Assembly: GCA_964030475.1 (NCBI GenBank)
Contig: CAXIPT010000001.1
Coordinates: forward strand, 8,566,722 to 8,630,721
Length of the DNA: 64,000 nt
Reading direction: 5' to 3'
Origin: Tethya wilhelma
Lineage: Eukaryota; Porifera; Demospongiae; Tethyida; Tethyidae
Shown here: positions 11,213 through 23,478 of the stretch, in pieces
Position numbering within the stretch: the stretch's first letter is position 1
How the letters are laid out: the number at the start of each line of letters is the position of its first letter
Position numbers and translations under genes: made by a program
The notes under the pieces: generated by a model
What the model was told of the DNA's origin: nothing
Database searches by the model: none
The model's input: the letters and a program-made list of their open reading frames with translations, nothing else

Positions 11213-14200
11213 TTAGTGCAAACTATACAAAGTGATATCAACTAATAATGGTTCTTTCAGCTCAATCGATAAGTGAGTTGTCATCGGGCATCGTTGAACA
11301 GGTGGCCCAAACTGTTGTCTCAAACGCTTATTGGACACAAGAAGTTGTTTAAACTTTGACCTCAACCACTTGTCTACTTGCTTCCCTTTTCTTGTTTTGG
11401 TGATCCGCAAATAGAGATAATACAGTAGGATTAAGTTAAACTCGATGAATGCAATGTTCACAGAAATAGTGCTTATTTTTTGAGAATGGCCATAAAAATG
11501 TGTGCCTGAGGTTACAATGATTAGATTTAGCATGAATGATATATCAGTAATGTTGGCCAATACTGATTCATACACACCTCCAACCAGTACAAGGCAAGCC
11601 ATGATACCAGCAGTTGCTGTGCTGATGGCCATTGAGTTTAATGAAGTGTCTCCAGATACGTTTAGTGAGAACACAAGGTAAAGTGCTACTCGAACCAATA
11701 ACAGTACACCAAACCAGTAGCAATGTTTCTCTTTGAATGGACCTGTATAGGCATCAAAGAGTAATTTCATTTTTCCAACCCAGCACAGCATTCTGTGATG
11801 ATTGTATCTCCTTAGCCACTGAATAAAGAGTAAGCTAATAGTGTAAGGAATTGATAGGCAAAGGAGTACCAACAGACCTGCGATAAAGAGAGGGATGTGT
11901 TTTCTCCTGAGGTAGTCCACATTCCCATCATAGAGTAACACCCATCTTTTGTAACCATCGGGATATACTAGTATAGTGAATTGGAATACTGCAATCATAG
12001 TCTTGATAAGTTTTGTGTACGATAGCAAGAACAAGGTTGCGAGGACTTGTACGATATTGGATCCACATAGCCTGGCAACAAATGAAAAATGTCGACTTGC
12101 AACAATGATTATCAAGGCAATAGCCCAGAGGTAGAGTGGAAACAAAAACTGGAGCCAAGTTTCAGTGTATGCATCAAGTCCATCGTAGAAGCAGGTTTCA
12201 ATTCCTATAAATCTAAGTTAAGCCAGGCAATGAAAATTCTGCAATAGCCATTCAAAGGGAAGAGGTAAGCTGTAAACTCATTTGCTCGTACAATATTGGC
12301 ATAGAAGATTAAACCATTTAACAAACCACTTGATATAGTGAGATTTAAACTGATCATCACGATGACTAGCAGTATAAACATTAAGATGAACGTAGGTATG
12401 ACAACTAAAGTTTTCTTATTAGAGCATTTTTTACATTTTGAACTGCCAAGTACTTGACTGAAATTCTTCTGACATGTACCACACAGAATTCCAGTGCGAT
12501 ATGGAGCACACTGACTATCTGGAGCATTAAGTTGAATGCATGTATGATGTTGTATGAGTGCAGTAATCAAATGGGCAATAGTTGTGTACAATAATTCCAT
12601 GCTCTTCACCAGCTCGTGTGTGAACAAAAGTCGCACTGATCCATGCACTTGCTGCCATTTGAATAAATCTTTAAAGTTTCAATATGACAATCATTGATGT
12701 CATGTTTCACCAGAACAGAATCACAGCTGCACCTTTTTGAAGTGACATTGAGTGCAAAACCAACAGGACAACGTGCAAGTTTTATAGTCACTGATAACTC
12801 TTTCATGAGGCTGATAATTTCATTAAGATGAGTACTATTTTCATGATTAAAACTTAGAAACTGGTACAGCCTCTGTAAGTTTTGAATATTGTGCTTTTCA
12901 ACTGATAACACATTTCTACCTCTTCTAAAGAAAACACCGTATATCTGAGAGTAGTACAACTTACCATAGTATTTTGAACATATTGGCCATCTAGTAGGAT
13001 ACCATAACCATTAAATTTTGCTCTAACAATTGAAGGTGCCGTTCCCAAATCCAGTGACCTACTGCAACAACCCTAATATATATTAAAACTCTGTCCTGGG
13101 TATATCTCAACATTGTATTCAGTTTTGCTGCAATCTGGATTTGATGAGACACAAATGCACACACGGACTGGGTCTGAAGAAATAAATGATAAGTCTTCCT
13201 GATTTTGATTTTCAAATTGAAATATAGATGGATTGTAGTACATTAACCATCCACCGTAAAATGCACTCGCAGCAAGTTTTGCTGAATTATTAGCAAAGTA
13301 AAACACAACACGCTGATCTGATGCTACATTAATGCTGTTGTTCAAAAAGATCTCTGATAATCCACCAAGTTTATGCATGAATCCAGAATCGTCAAAATAA
13401 ACCGTACCACCTTTCTCAGTTGCATGATTTCCAGTGAAGGAAATAATTGATTTGTGACCTTTGCACTCATTCATCCCTCCCCATACTATAGAAGCCAATG
13501 AAAAGTCACATACAAGTACTCTTGACCCTGCATACAAAGATGCAGCTCCTCCAACTCTGCCTGAATTGTCATCAAAAAATACAGTCACATTTTCAGCGAT
13601 ATATAGTGTTCCAAAATTAACCATTAGCCCTCCACTTGAGGATCCAGTGTTGTTTCTAAAAGTTAGTCGACTGTCTTTCCCAGCAACAACAACAGAACCA
13701 TCAATTTCAAGTACTGAACAAGGTGTGTTTCTACTAAATGTGCAATCATTATTCTCAAACCTAGTTTCAGTATTCGAAGCTATAATTAATGTACTCTGGT
13801 ATACGGAAATACCACCAGCATTGTTTAGGAAGGTCCCTTGCAGAACAACATAAGAACTTATCATTCCAAACATTTGCTCATTTGAGTTGACTATCAATAT
13901 GTTGTCGATAATACAGTTTTTGACTTCTACAAGACTTAAAGCTATACCATTGCAATAAGTATCTGTAAATGTCACTTTGGTCATGAACAATGTGCAGTTG
14001 TTAGTCAACACCGTCATGCACGCTCCAACAAACAGAGTACCTGCCACAAAAATATCTATCATGCCATTTGCTTTGATAAATGAACCATTGCATTGACCAT
14101 TACCACGCACGATCGCAGTTATGAATGTTATTCGTCACAATTAGTGATTGTATTTTAAGATGAGAAGATGACTTTATGTTAGCTGCAGTAGATAGATCCA

Positions 14201-15037
14201 GCTGTATATCACCATTCTGATTATCTTGTACCACTAGGTTTACAAAACTAATATCGAATGAGAAGTTTAAAAGCGAAAGATCTAAAATAATTCCAGCCGA
14301 GTGTCTGTTTATGGCAAGCCTGCCCAATTGAAACTTTGAATTTTTGATGGTAAGATCAATCAGTTTATTGGTCATTTTCCTTTCTTCTTTCAAGTTTTTA
14401 GTCTCAGTAAAATTAAACAAGAAGTTGACTAGATTCCTTGAAAACTTGGATTCTGCTATGGTGATGTTACCATGTGATTGAAAGAGGCAAATCCCAGTTA
14501 AGCTTCCATTATGGACACCTATACTCTATGTAGAGTGACATTTGAGGAGTGAAAAATTTTGATGCTTGCACTAACAAATGAAGGTTGTCTGCAGTTCCTT
14601 CACCACCATTGCAACCAATGATTTCGAAATTCCTCAGCAACAGTTAGTTATATCATAAACGTCTATAAAAATGTACTCTTTTGCAAGCAAACGATTTTTG
14701 GAATCAAAGCTTCAGAAGAATTTGGTTGTACTGAATACTCTCCAATCACCTTAACATTTTCTATGTTGATAAACAACAACCTAGTGACTTTTGATATTCT
14801 AAATCCACCACTTCTGATGATGTGGGTTCCAGGTAACAACAAAATAGTTGTGTTTGTCTTAACTTGGTAAGGAAAAGCAAGCTGTTTCAATGAGTAACAT
14901 GTCTGTGTTGGACAATCAACTTGGTTTTGGTGAGAATAGGGAAGCACATACACCACTGCAGCTTGGACTGTGAAAAAGCCGTTGATTACACTGATTAAAA
15001 CACAAAACAAACTAGCTTCACGGACTATGAGAGTCAT
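11213..15037 (-). pseudogene. Frameshifted beta-helix/multi-pass membrane receptor, paralogue of 32228-36772
   Basis: Starts at 15037 with a signal peptide (MTLIVREAS...), then the CPTQTCYSL and LLLPGTHII segments typical of this family. A beta-helix region of FxNN and GG repeats follows, then the Cys-rich GILCGTC segment and about seven membrane helices ending at 11213. The intact paralogue is one uninterrupted frame; here the frame breaks at about 14662, 14530, 14105, 13060-12960, 12600-12540 and 12205. Two examples: the conserved CPFDYC motif near 12565 sits in another frame than its neighbours, and after WLNLDL an extra TA at about 12208 creates a stop just before GIETCFYDGLDAY. The shifts are only a few bases, too short for introns. 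The likeliest reading is a recent pseudogene; local sequencing error is less likely because neighbouring genes are clean. Confidence 0.75.
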
Positions 15038-15479
15038 TATTATTGATCAACTATAACAATTATAACTTTGCTCCTTTACATGTAATGATGCTATTATAGT
15101 CAACTATACAGCACTGCCAATGTTCAAAATAATTATTCTTAACTCGAGCTTGGACCAACTATATATTATGTAAAAGTGGATGAAAATTCCTGAACTAGTA
15201 AACACAATGTTTGTGATAGATTATATTGGGATAGTAACAATGATCACAATAACATATATGGGAGAAAATTTTTTTTAAAAATTTGCAAACTACAAGCATG
15301 TAGATACAATCAGAAAACAATCACAAAATGATAAATGATTTGATATGCCATATTAAACTATATATAGAACATAGAAAACAACTGGGGGTGGCCTGGTGGC
15401 TTGTTCAACAATAATGACTCTGACTGCTAGGCAGAGCTAGAAAGAGAAAATGGGAGAGAAATACATACATACCTGTGGC

Positions 15480-15565
15480 ATTGGATGGACTCGAACTGCC
15501 TACCCATGGGTGGCTGCGTTTATTAGCCCTAGGGCTATTTGCAGGCTCTCATTAGCCACAATTGT
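15480..15565 (-). mobile_element. Possible tRNA-derived SINE
   Basis: On the minus strand AGTTCGAGTCC (15497-15487) matches the Pol III B box, and TGGCTAATGAG, about 50 bp upstream (near 15558-15548), resembles an A box. No full tRNA cloverleaf is visible, so a tRNA-derived SINE or SINE relic is the better guess. Weak. Confidence 0.3.
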
Positions 15566-16191
15566 GGTAAATCGGAAGGGGCAAAGTGTCAAAATTAAGA
15601 CATTCATACGTCGACACACGAATGATGTCTGTTCTGAACAGTTTGAGCACATGCACATACATATTGTCCAATCCCTAGCTTAATTAACATTTTCTATTTT
15701 ACTGTTAGCAGTAGCTGAAAATTATACCCGGGCCCTTTTATTTGACAAAAAACTGTAAAGCCCCACTTCTTTTTTTTGTTTCTGATTGTTCTCCAAATTC
15801 ACAAGATTAATTATGAACTCTGAACCCTGCTGTGAAGTTGGTAGCCTCAATAGCTAATGGATTCCACCTAAACTGAATCATGAGTAATACTAACTAGACA
15901 TGCATGCATCCATTGATAACTCGTAAAGAATCTTAAGTAGGAAAACAGAGAAGGGAGAATTTGATCACTAGCTTAGTGAATGGATAGCAGCATGACATGT
16001 CTGAACAGAACTAATTTAACTTTGTGGATTCTGGACTGTACCTTCACTTGTAGTCTTCATGTTTGTGCTTATAGTGCATGTTGTTCAAGTCATTATACAG
16101 TAATTAAGTTATTATATCCATTCTTATAATTGTGATTTCATTTCAGTCTTTGAAGTGAAGCACTTCACATCACTTTAAACATGATAGGTTG

Positions 16192-16227
16192 CGTGTGTGA
16201 GTGTGTGTGTGTGTGTGCATGTGTGCA

Positions 16228-16272
<45 letters not shown>
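16192..16272 (+). repeat. (GT)n microsatellite
   Basis: Long GT run ending in GGAGGGGAGGGGGGGG. It has a twin at 31320-31398 in the duplicated copy. Val-Cys open frames across it are artefacts. Confidence 0.9.
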
Positions 16273-16274
<2 letters not shown>

Positions 16275-17101
16275 AGGGGAGGGGGGGGTATTTATGCCAT
16301 AAAATGGTTCATTTATACATAAGTATATTCCCTAGAAGGAAACTGCATGCACTATTTCAGGTATGCATATCTTGCTCAATACAGACCAATGTATAACGTT
16401 GCTTAGAATCATTCATGGGACAATTTTGAAACCGTAAAATTTAAGACAACAATTAAATGATAACTATTACTTGATGCGGTTCTTAAACTGAAAGGTGTAG
16501 TCCCATGCAGGTTCTACAATTAGGTTAGAATAGTCCCTGGGCCATTCTAAGTTACTGTGTGGTTTTCAGTACAGTCATCATAAAAGAGCAAAATGCTATG
16601 TAATATATAGCACTCACTACCTAGTTTCAAGTTGGAATAGTGAGTCAATCGCAAGCACAGCTGCTGGGTAAGTTATTCACACACATGCGTTGTTTTAACA
16701 GTAAAAATGAAATATGCATAGTTCATGTAACCAAGGTCTGAGATCTGAAGTGTGTTATTCATACCATACAGTATAAATAACACACTAAAAAAAGTCTCAC
16801 TGAACATACCCTTGGTATGAACTACATTTATACTTTGGTTTTTACTGTGAATTGTGTATAATACATAACATCGCTGAATTGAAAATGCTAAAAAATGTCT
16901 AATGAAGTATTTAATGCAAAATTTAATGTCAGAAACAATTTTTGTTAGAGATATTACACGCATGATTGTGCTTGAGATGTATAGTTAACATTATTATTCT
17001 TTTACCATGTAATACTATGCTTGCACTATTTTCACTCTACATATCAAACAGTGATCACATGTGGCATAGCAGCAGTCAGTGTGAAATCAATAATTGCCAG
17101 A

Positions 17102-17697
17102 ATGAAATCATACCAAGCATCAAGGAACAACAGGTTTGTACTTTGTTTCATATATACAGCATTGCTTTTTCATGAAGAAATTTCTTCAACTGAGATCTAC
17201 TATGTGAAACCTACTGAGAATTCAACCTGTCCTTACGACAACTCCACCACACCATGTCTTACTTTATCGGAGTATGCAATGAAACCAGACAACTATTTTG
17301 CCTCAAATATGTCACTGATACTGCTTCCGGGAATCCATTTACTCAATCATGATTTAATGATCACAAATACCGACTACATAGGAATCACTCGTAAAACAGA
17401 TACAGATTCAAATGTTACAGTAGTATGCACAGAGAAGACACCAGGCACAAAGATTGCATTCAGACATATAGAAAATGTTTATTTGAATGCAATCAAGATG
17501 ATTGGCTGTATGTGGAATATTTCCACGGTGAAACAATTTCTGATAAATAATACTATCATTCATAGTCAACAAGACTCAAGAATTTGCTTGAGAAATGTAG
17601 CAGCAATTGTTTCGCAGAGCACATTCATACGATTTTATGCTTCAAACAATAACTTTGTTACTACTGCAATAGCAACTGGAGGAGTTTTCGCCATTTT
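17102..17697 (+). pseudogene. Truncated 5' end of the beta-helix receptor (duplicate of 32228 onward)
   Basis: Reads the same protein as the intact gene from MKSYQASRN through GGVFAIF and stops at the N at 17698. What follows the N is a different gene. This is probably an assembly-level duplicate of the 32228 gene rather than a separate locus. Confidence 0.7.
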
Positions 17698-17698
17698 N
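17698..17698. other. Contig join (single N)
   Basis: Single N at which the beta-helix reading frame ends abruptly and an unrelated exon begins. Confidence 0.9.
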
Positions 17699-19191
17699 GG
17701 TGAGGAAGAAGAAAAAATCAGGTTTGTAACTTTCATATGTGAATAATGTGATACACCACTTCGCATTTACTCAACAATTAGCTAACATCACTTCTCCAAA
17801 ATGTAGACAAACAAATCCGGAAAGCTGTTGACACTGAACCAACAAAAAAAAGAGGTAACGTGCAGTAGCTTAATATCCTCTATACACGCAAAGGATTACG
17901 TTAATCATTTTGTCTTTCTGTGTCCAATCGAAATCTCAAGAAAGCTATTGGTTCAATCTAGCTTTATGAGTAACTTAATTGTAGCCTACCATGCCTATAT
18001 CCTGAGCATATACAATAGTGCCATGTCCTATAAGCATCGAAAAAATGGTTTCCATATACAGGCAAACTTCTGGTTAAGTCTTTTTTGGAGAGTGATAGTG
18101 ATGATGATGAGACAATGGGAATGTCAAAGTGTAAGTAGCTCACTTTACATGTTCATTTCAATTTATGCCAGATTCAATTGCTTATGGTACTTCATAGTAT
18201 AATTGTGCACATGTATATGCAGTGAGGCCCTCGTCTTCGACTATGGTTACCTTGGCGGGTACTCAAAGGAGTAATGGAAAGAGGCACCTTGGACCTCCAA
18301 AACTGTCAGATGTCCAAGGCTCTTCACATCAGCCTTCACCAGCTAGGCTTTATGATGCTCAGCACTCTCCATGGACTATCACTCCAATTAAAGCACAGGA
18401 CTCTGCAGCAGCTCAGAGTCATGTACAGCACTCACCATGGAGGATTATTCCAATTAATGCACATCTGCAGGACTCCCAAGCAGGTCAGAGTCCAGTACAG
18501 CATTCACCATGGACTATCACTCCAATTAAAGCCGCACAAGACTGAAGCAGCTGTCTCTTCTCGTCAGTCTCAACCAGCCATCACTCCAATAATTTCTCGT
18601 CAGTCTCTGCCAGCCATCAGTTCTCATCAGTCTCCACCAGCCGTCAGTCCAGTAACTTCTCATCAGTCTTCACCAGCCGTTGCTCCAGTAACGTCGCTTC
18701 AGTCTCCACCAGCCATCACTCCAGGAACGTCTCGTCAGTCTCCACCAGCTGTCACCCTGCCACGTCAGTCTCCACCAGCCGTCACTCCACATCAGTCTCC
18801 ACCAGCCGTCACTCCACCTCAGTCTCCACCAGCCGTTACTCCACATCAGTCTCCACCAGCCATCACTCCAGTAACTTCTTATCATGATCAGTCCCCGGTC
18901 ACTCTGGTTAAGCCATGTGCAGTAGTTGTGGTATCAGCAGGAAAAAAAGTAATTTATCCAGAAAGGCTACTTGTGTGAGGAATTTGAGCTTGTCAATGAG
19001 TACTAGTCCCAGATTAACTAGGTCAAAGCATCGTGGTAAGTACCTACATAATGTTATGTGTTTAGTATAATTAATTTTATCTTAGTGTCATTAATTTTTA
19101 ACTAACAGCTGCTCAAGCAAAGCTCAAGGGCTTACTACAGTCAACCATTGTTCCTGCATGTGTTTCCCGTTCTGAGCAAGTTCAACAGCAA
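17699..19191 (+). CDS. Short-exon, basic/Pro-rich protein gene, partial and frame-broken
   Basis: Exons joined by good splice sites and consistent phase: 17699-17720, 17807-17853, 18061-18130 and 18223 onward. They read a Lys-rich stretch, then LESDSDDDE, then about 100 residues with imperfect repeats of HSPWTITPI. The frame stops at 18545, but the next frame continues with about ten repeats of QSPPAVTP-type units (18560-18890). A third frame supplies CSSCGISRKKS up to a donor after 19031, followed by exon 19110-19191 (AAQAKLKGLLQ). The two frame changes inside repeat DNA could be real decay or collapse errors. Composition suggests a disordered nuclear protein. No family recognised. Confidence 0.45.
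18560..18890 (+). repeat. Minisatellite encoding Pro-rich repeats
   Basis: Units of 24-45 bp built on CAGTCTCCACCAGCC and GTCACTCCA. Unit length varies and there are no unique spacers between units, so this is not a CRISPR array. Confidence 0.8.
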
Positions 19192-19298
19192 GGTTACATA
19201 TAGCTTCACTGATACACTATACTGTGCATCTCACTCCATGCCATATTATAACTCTGGAGTTCCACAGCTATAATTATATGATTGTGTATAAAATACAT

Positions 19299-19521
19299 AC
19301 CGTATAGCCGGAAATATTGACGGTCAAAAAATTTGACGGTTTGCTCCGCAGAACATAGAATAAAAATATTGACGAATTTAAATTTGACGATTTGCGTGTG
19401 CACATAATACATTCATATACGGCACCCAAAATATTGGCCGATTTAAATTTAACGATTTGGACTTTGACCGTCAAACCATCAAATTAAAAATCTCTGTAAA
19501 TATTTCTGGCTATATATGGTA
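19299..19521. mobile_element. TACCGTATAG-family MITE, copy A
   Basis: Ends TACCGTATAGCCGGAAATAT and its inverted match ending at 19521 (ATATTTCTGGCTATATATGG, then TA). About 220 bp, AT-rich, no coding. Same family as the copies at 25623, 40571, 40770, 40971 and 47695. Confidence 0.65.
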
Positions 19522-19660
19522 TACTATTACAAGTAGCTGTAGTAGTAAGATTATGTATAATCACACGTACGGTAGTACGTATAGTAGGAATGGGCCGAAT
19601 GTCCCATAGACACAATACAAAATGTTGGTCACCATAAAAATCTAGTCAAACAAAATTAAG

Positions 19661-19661
19661 N
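19661..19661. other. Contig join (single N)
   Basis: Single N. The TM9SF gene to its right has no continuation to its left. Confidence 0.85.
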
Positions 19662-19775
19662 ACCACGAATGGTAACAAGAAACTATTCATCTTGTTGTCT
19701 CTTCACAATGATTTCCTCATGCCTTCACAACACAATAGCTACTACAATAAGAGTGCCCACACACACACAGACATG

Positions 19776-19781
<6 letters not shown>

Positions 19782-19841
<60 letters not shown>
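19782..19841 (+). repeat. (GA)n microsatellite
   Basis: About 30 GA dinucleotides. Arg-Glu and Ser-Leu open frames over it are artefacts. Confidence 0.95.
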
Positions 19842-19845
<4 letters not shown>

Positions 19846-19998
19846 AAGAATTAACACAACCCTTAGTGCTTGTGAGATGCTATAAATTAATGGAATATTC
19901 ATGGTTGGTTGCAGTGAATAATTATTTTAAATTGCCAATAATGCCAATTTGCCAAATTATGGTCTACTTTACAATGCCACATTAACAACTTAACATAC

Positions 19999-21587
19999 CA
20001 TTCTTTTCCAAGAAATAAGCACTGGAGTCATCAGGGAACATGCATTTGTTTCCGGATAGTTTCTCCTGCTTCTGAGGGTCCTTCATAACGAGTGACTCAG
20101 TGGACACACTGCGAGGATCTACTTCAAACCCAACAATACGATACCTTGGCTCCTCATCATTCCTGCACAAGTGATTGAAATACTTCAAGCATACACACCA
20201 CACACTGCATCAATACTAAAGTTATACAGTAATACTAGTTTACCTATTCACTTCATGGTAATTGAAAACAAACGTGAGGTGGTTATCGAGAATAGCCCGT
20301 GAATCGTTATAATAACCGAATCCCAGTTTAAATCCAGGCTCAAACACAAGTTCACCGGTCTTCAAGTTACGATACACAGTGACCGCAGGGATATTGTCAG
20401 CAAGCCTACATAGATAAAGGCATAAGCACACCCAGTGAAAATATGAGTATACATGTGCACTAATAATAGTTTTGTTACATGTGGATGATGTAGCCTCGTT
20501 GGATACGTTCAATGAATTGGTTTGATTCTTCCTTAGATAAATCCACAGTGTACAACACTTGACATGGTATATCTTGATACACCTTAACCTTGGCCATAGA
20601 GTGAATCAATGTGGAGAAGCATGATAATGTGCATGGCATTGTGGGTATATCCTTTCACGACTATCAAGTAAAATTACATTCACTTTCATGTGTGTATTAT
20701 AAATGTATGGAACACTGAATACAGAGAAAAGGCAACGTACTATCAACAACCATTAGTATCACAGTTGCCAGATGTATGTAAAGCCGCTGGCCAGTGGGAA
20801 CAATCATACATGTAGTTACAAGTATACCTCATATGGTGTGGCGTTAAACCTCTCTTCTTTCTTCACTTGAGACACCCTCTAAGAAGAAAATGTAAATGCT
20901 CTTAATAATTATTAGGAAAATACATACGTCATCATTACTATAATGTGCACCCACCGCAGGCAAACACACTCAAGGTATAACAATTAACGACTGATCATAC
21001 TCCCAGGTCCATCATGCAAGAATACAAAATCATTATGCTAGAACACCACCTATAGGTCTAAGGGTGCATTTATATGCGACTTAAGATGCAAGACACACCA
21101 GCTTCACAGGAGTCATTGCCAGCCTCTGTTTGCTGGGAAGAGCCTTCTATCTGGCCAGTGTCACCAGCCCCCTGAACAAAATTTAGGGTCATCAGTCCCC
21201 AGGACATCAACACACATAGATCATTGATTATCCTGATTTGTTGGGGATGAGGCTAATCACAGTGATATATAAAGGCTTCACTGATTGTATAAACAGTGCT
21301 ATCAAGAGGGCAAGACTAGTAAACAAGTTTGAAGCTTATCAAAACTATAAACACTTTCAGTTACATTTGGGTATGTCAAACATACCAAGTCTTAGGACCA
21401 TAGGAAGTATGATGTAACTCACCAATATCTCCAACCTGTCATCTTTGCTGAACTCAGTGTTTGGAACATATTCCCGTTCCCTTCTAAACGACAACAAAAG
21501 ACAGACAACACCAACGATCCCGAATAACAGTACAAGAAGGCAACAAGCTATGCCTGTTTTCTGTGCTCCACTTAGTGTCATGGTCAT
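19999..21587 (-). CDS. TM9SF (nonaspanin) family protein, N-terminal lumenal part
   Basis: Six exons read by phase: 21587-21423, 21171-21097, 20878-20828, 20588-20479, 20405-20244 and 20162-19999. The start is a signal-anchor-like stretch (GIACCLLVLLFGIVGVVCLL). YVPNTEFSKDDRLEIL then aligns with the family's FYVPGVAP...GD.IEV segment. RIQRGYIIHMLADNIPAV, FEPGFKLGF, LDNHLTFVFNYHE and RIVGFEVDPRSV are hallmarks of the TM9SF2/TM9SF4 lumenal domain. The nine-helix membrane part would lie left of 19999, where the contig ends at 19661, so the gene is incomplete here. Family members sort membrane proteins in the Golgi and endosomes. The N-terminus is unusual for the family, and the exact TM9SF subtype is not resolved. 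Confidence 0.8.
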
Positions 21588-21832
21588 ATGCTGTTGGCAA
21601 AACGTCCCATTTTCACTATGATGTCAAGCCTTCCTTAATTTCCTTTACATAAGTTCCAACTCTGGCTAACCAGTCGGGTAAAGATCGCCAACATATCAGA
21701 GCTAGGTCCATGCAGAGAATACTAATGATTATTGATGCCATAATTATTATTGATGATAATATTGTTGGAATATTTAACATAATAAAGACATAATTAAAAT
21801 ATCTAAAATATCTATTATATAGCACTAGTGAG

Positions 21833-21833
21833 N
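21833..21833. other. Contig join (single N) at the transposon end
   Basis: The join falls at the outer edge of the left terminal inverted repeat, so the true left flank and target-site duplication cannot be read. Confidence 0.85.
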
Positions 21834-21900
21834 CTCGCGGGCCAGACACACCCTCACACAAGGAGAGGGAGAGTCTGGTGACTCTGGCACGGTTTTCGTT
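21834..21900 (+). repeat. Left terminal inverted repeat, 67 bp
   Basis: Exact reverse complement of 27402-27468. Weaker similarity continues inward (GTGGAATG and GTCACGTG-like words). Confidence 0.9.
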
Positions 21901-22017
21901 GCACAAGTTGGAATGTGGATATGACCAATCAGATTGAAGAAGTCATGTGACTCTACGCATTATTAAATATTTTTGGCGTAAAGAATTTTCAATGTGTGTA
22001 CGTAGCTATTAAAAATT

Positions 22018-23386
22018 ATGTGGAAAAGAGAGGAGATTGAAAGCGTTACGGCAACTGCAGCCCAGAAGCTTGGATACGCTAAGTTATCAGAAGAACAACG
22101 TAAGGTGCTACAAGCATTCTTGAGCGGCAACGATGTTTTTGTCAGTTTGCCTACTGGTAGCGGGAAATCACTCTGTTTCTGGGTCCTACCATATGCTTTC
22201 AATCTTTTGAGAGGGATGGAAACGTCGATTGTTCTGGTAGTAAGCCCACTTGTTGCTTTGATGAAGAACCAGGTTGAAAGCCTGAAAAAGAGAGGACTAG
22301 ATGCTGTGTATGTAGGTGATGGATATGATACAACAATGGTGGAAGAGGGAAAATATCCTATCTTATTTATGAGCCCGGAGTCACTTCTATCTAACACTAT
22401 GTGGAAGGATATTCTCCTACTACCCGTTTACCAGTCCAACTTGGTTGCCCTCATAGTAGACGAGGCACACTGTGTGAAAAAGTGGTACGTTTAGTGCTAT
22501 TCAGTATCATGCATATAGTACTATTGAATATTTATATACAATAACATGCAGGGGTGACACCTTCCGAAGGGCATTCTCTCGTCTATCTGAAATCCGCAGT
22601 GTCATTCCTAATGAAGTAAAGCTGATGGCTCTCACTGCCACAGCTACTATCAGCACAAGAGCTGCTGTGTGCAAGAAGCTCGGTATGGACAATCCAGTGG
22701 TTGTGGCCGAAACACCCAACAGACCAAACATACATTATTCCGTTTCTCTCAAAACCTCTGACATCGAAGACACATTCTTACCCCTTATAGAAGAAGTTCG
22801 TGAATTGAGATTACGTGTGCCCCGTACAGTGCTCTTCTGTAGGAGTTATGAAGATGTTGCCTACCTGTATGCAATATTTAATCGTTCCCTTGGGAAAGAA
22901 GCCACAGAACCAATCGGTGCACCACATCTTTCACAATTTCGGCTTGTGGAAATGTTCTCTGCATGCACAGAATCCCAAGTGAAGAATACGATTCTCAGTA
23001 ATTTTACGAAACCAGCTTCTCCGCTAAGAGTGATAATTGCTACTGTAGCATTTGGGATGGGTCTTGATAGTCCAGACATACGGAGAATAATTCATTGGGG
23101 GACACCTGCAGATATAGAGAGTTATATTCAAGAGACTGGTAGGGCTGGTAGAGATGGAAATCCCTCATCAGCAATCCTCTACTTCTCAAAGCAAGACTTA
23201 CATCCTTTTTACACAGAAGAAAGCATGAAAAGATATTGTAAAAATGTTGATGTTTGCAGAAGAAAATTATTACTATCAGAATTTGATGGAGGAGCACACA
23301 TGAAATTACCGAAAACTTTGTGTGAATGTTGTGATATTTGTTCTGAATGTTGTAATTGTATCTCTTGTGCATGTAGCGAAAAATGA
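22018..23386 (+). CDS. Transposon-encoded RecQ-like superfamily II DNA helicase
   Basis: Two exons, 22018-22484 and 22552-23386, giving 433 residues. The 67-bp intron splits the codon for Trp156. All helicase motifs are present: motif 0 Gln27, Walker A LPTGSGKS (44-51), DEAH (148-151) in the RecQ-typical context DEAHCVKKWG, motif III LTATAT (183-188), motif IV TVLFCRS, motif V IIATVAFGMGLD, and motif VI QETGRAGRDG (349-358). A Cys-rich tail (CRRKLLL...CCDIC...) resembles the RecQ zinc-binding subdomain; winged-helix and HRDC domains are missing, so this is a core-only enzyme shorter than cellular RecQ proteins. It should unwind DNA with ATP. Its position inside the TIRs, tail to tail with the putative transposase, argues for a role in transposition. 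Confidence 0.85.
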
Positions 23387-23478
23387 AATTTTAATACGTA
23401 TAATAATTCATAAAAAAAAAAATATATATATATACATTTATGTTACAATTGATATTGATGTCACTATTACATGTACTG

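Larger units (their letters stand above)
15587..17697 (+). repeat. Copy 1 of a 2.1-kb duplication (matches 30706-32822)
   Basis: Near-identical to 30706-32822, with scattered substitutions and small indels (net 7 bp). This copy ends at the N at 17698; the other begins right after the N at 30705. It carries the promoter region and the first ~155 codons of the beta-helix receptor. Boundaries that coincide with assembly joins suggest allelic or overlapping contigs rather than a genomic duplication. Confidence 0.85.

Noticed and set aside
13461..13853. 130-codon plus-strand frame
   Set aside because: Antisense shadow of the beta-helix copy.
16181..16396. Val-Cys repeat protein frames over GT/CA tracts (also 31325-31522, 37615-37853, 49563-49882, 50970-51236)
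   Set aside because: They are translations of dinucleotide microsatellites.
18560..18890. Possible CRISPR-like array
   Set aside because: Units vary in length, spacers are not unique, the unit codes Pro-rich peptide, and the window is eukaryotic; it is a minisatellite.
19669..19902. Arg-Glu / Ser-Leu repeat frames
   Set aside because: Translation of the (GA)n microsatellite on the two strands.
21963..22397. 144-codon minus-strand frame
   Set aside because: Antisense shadow of helicase exon 1.
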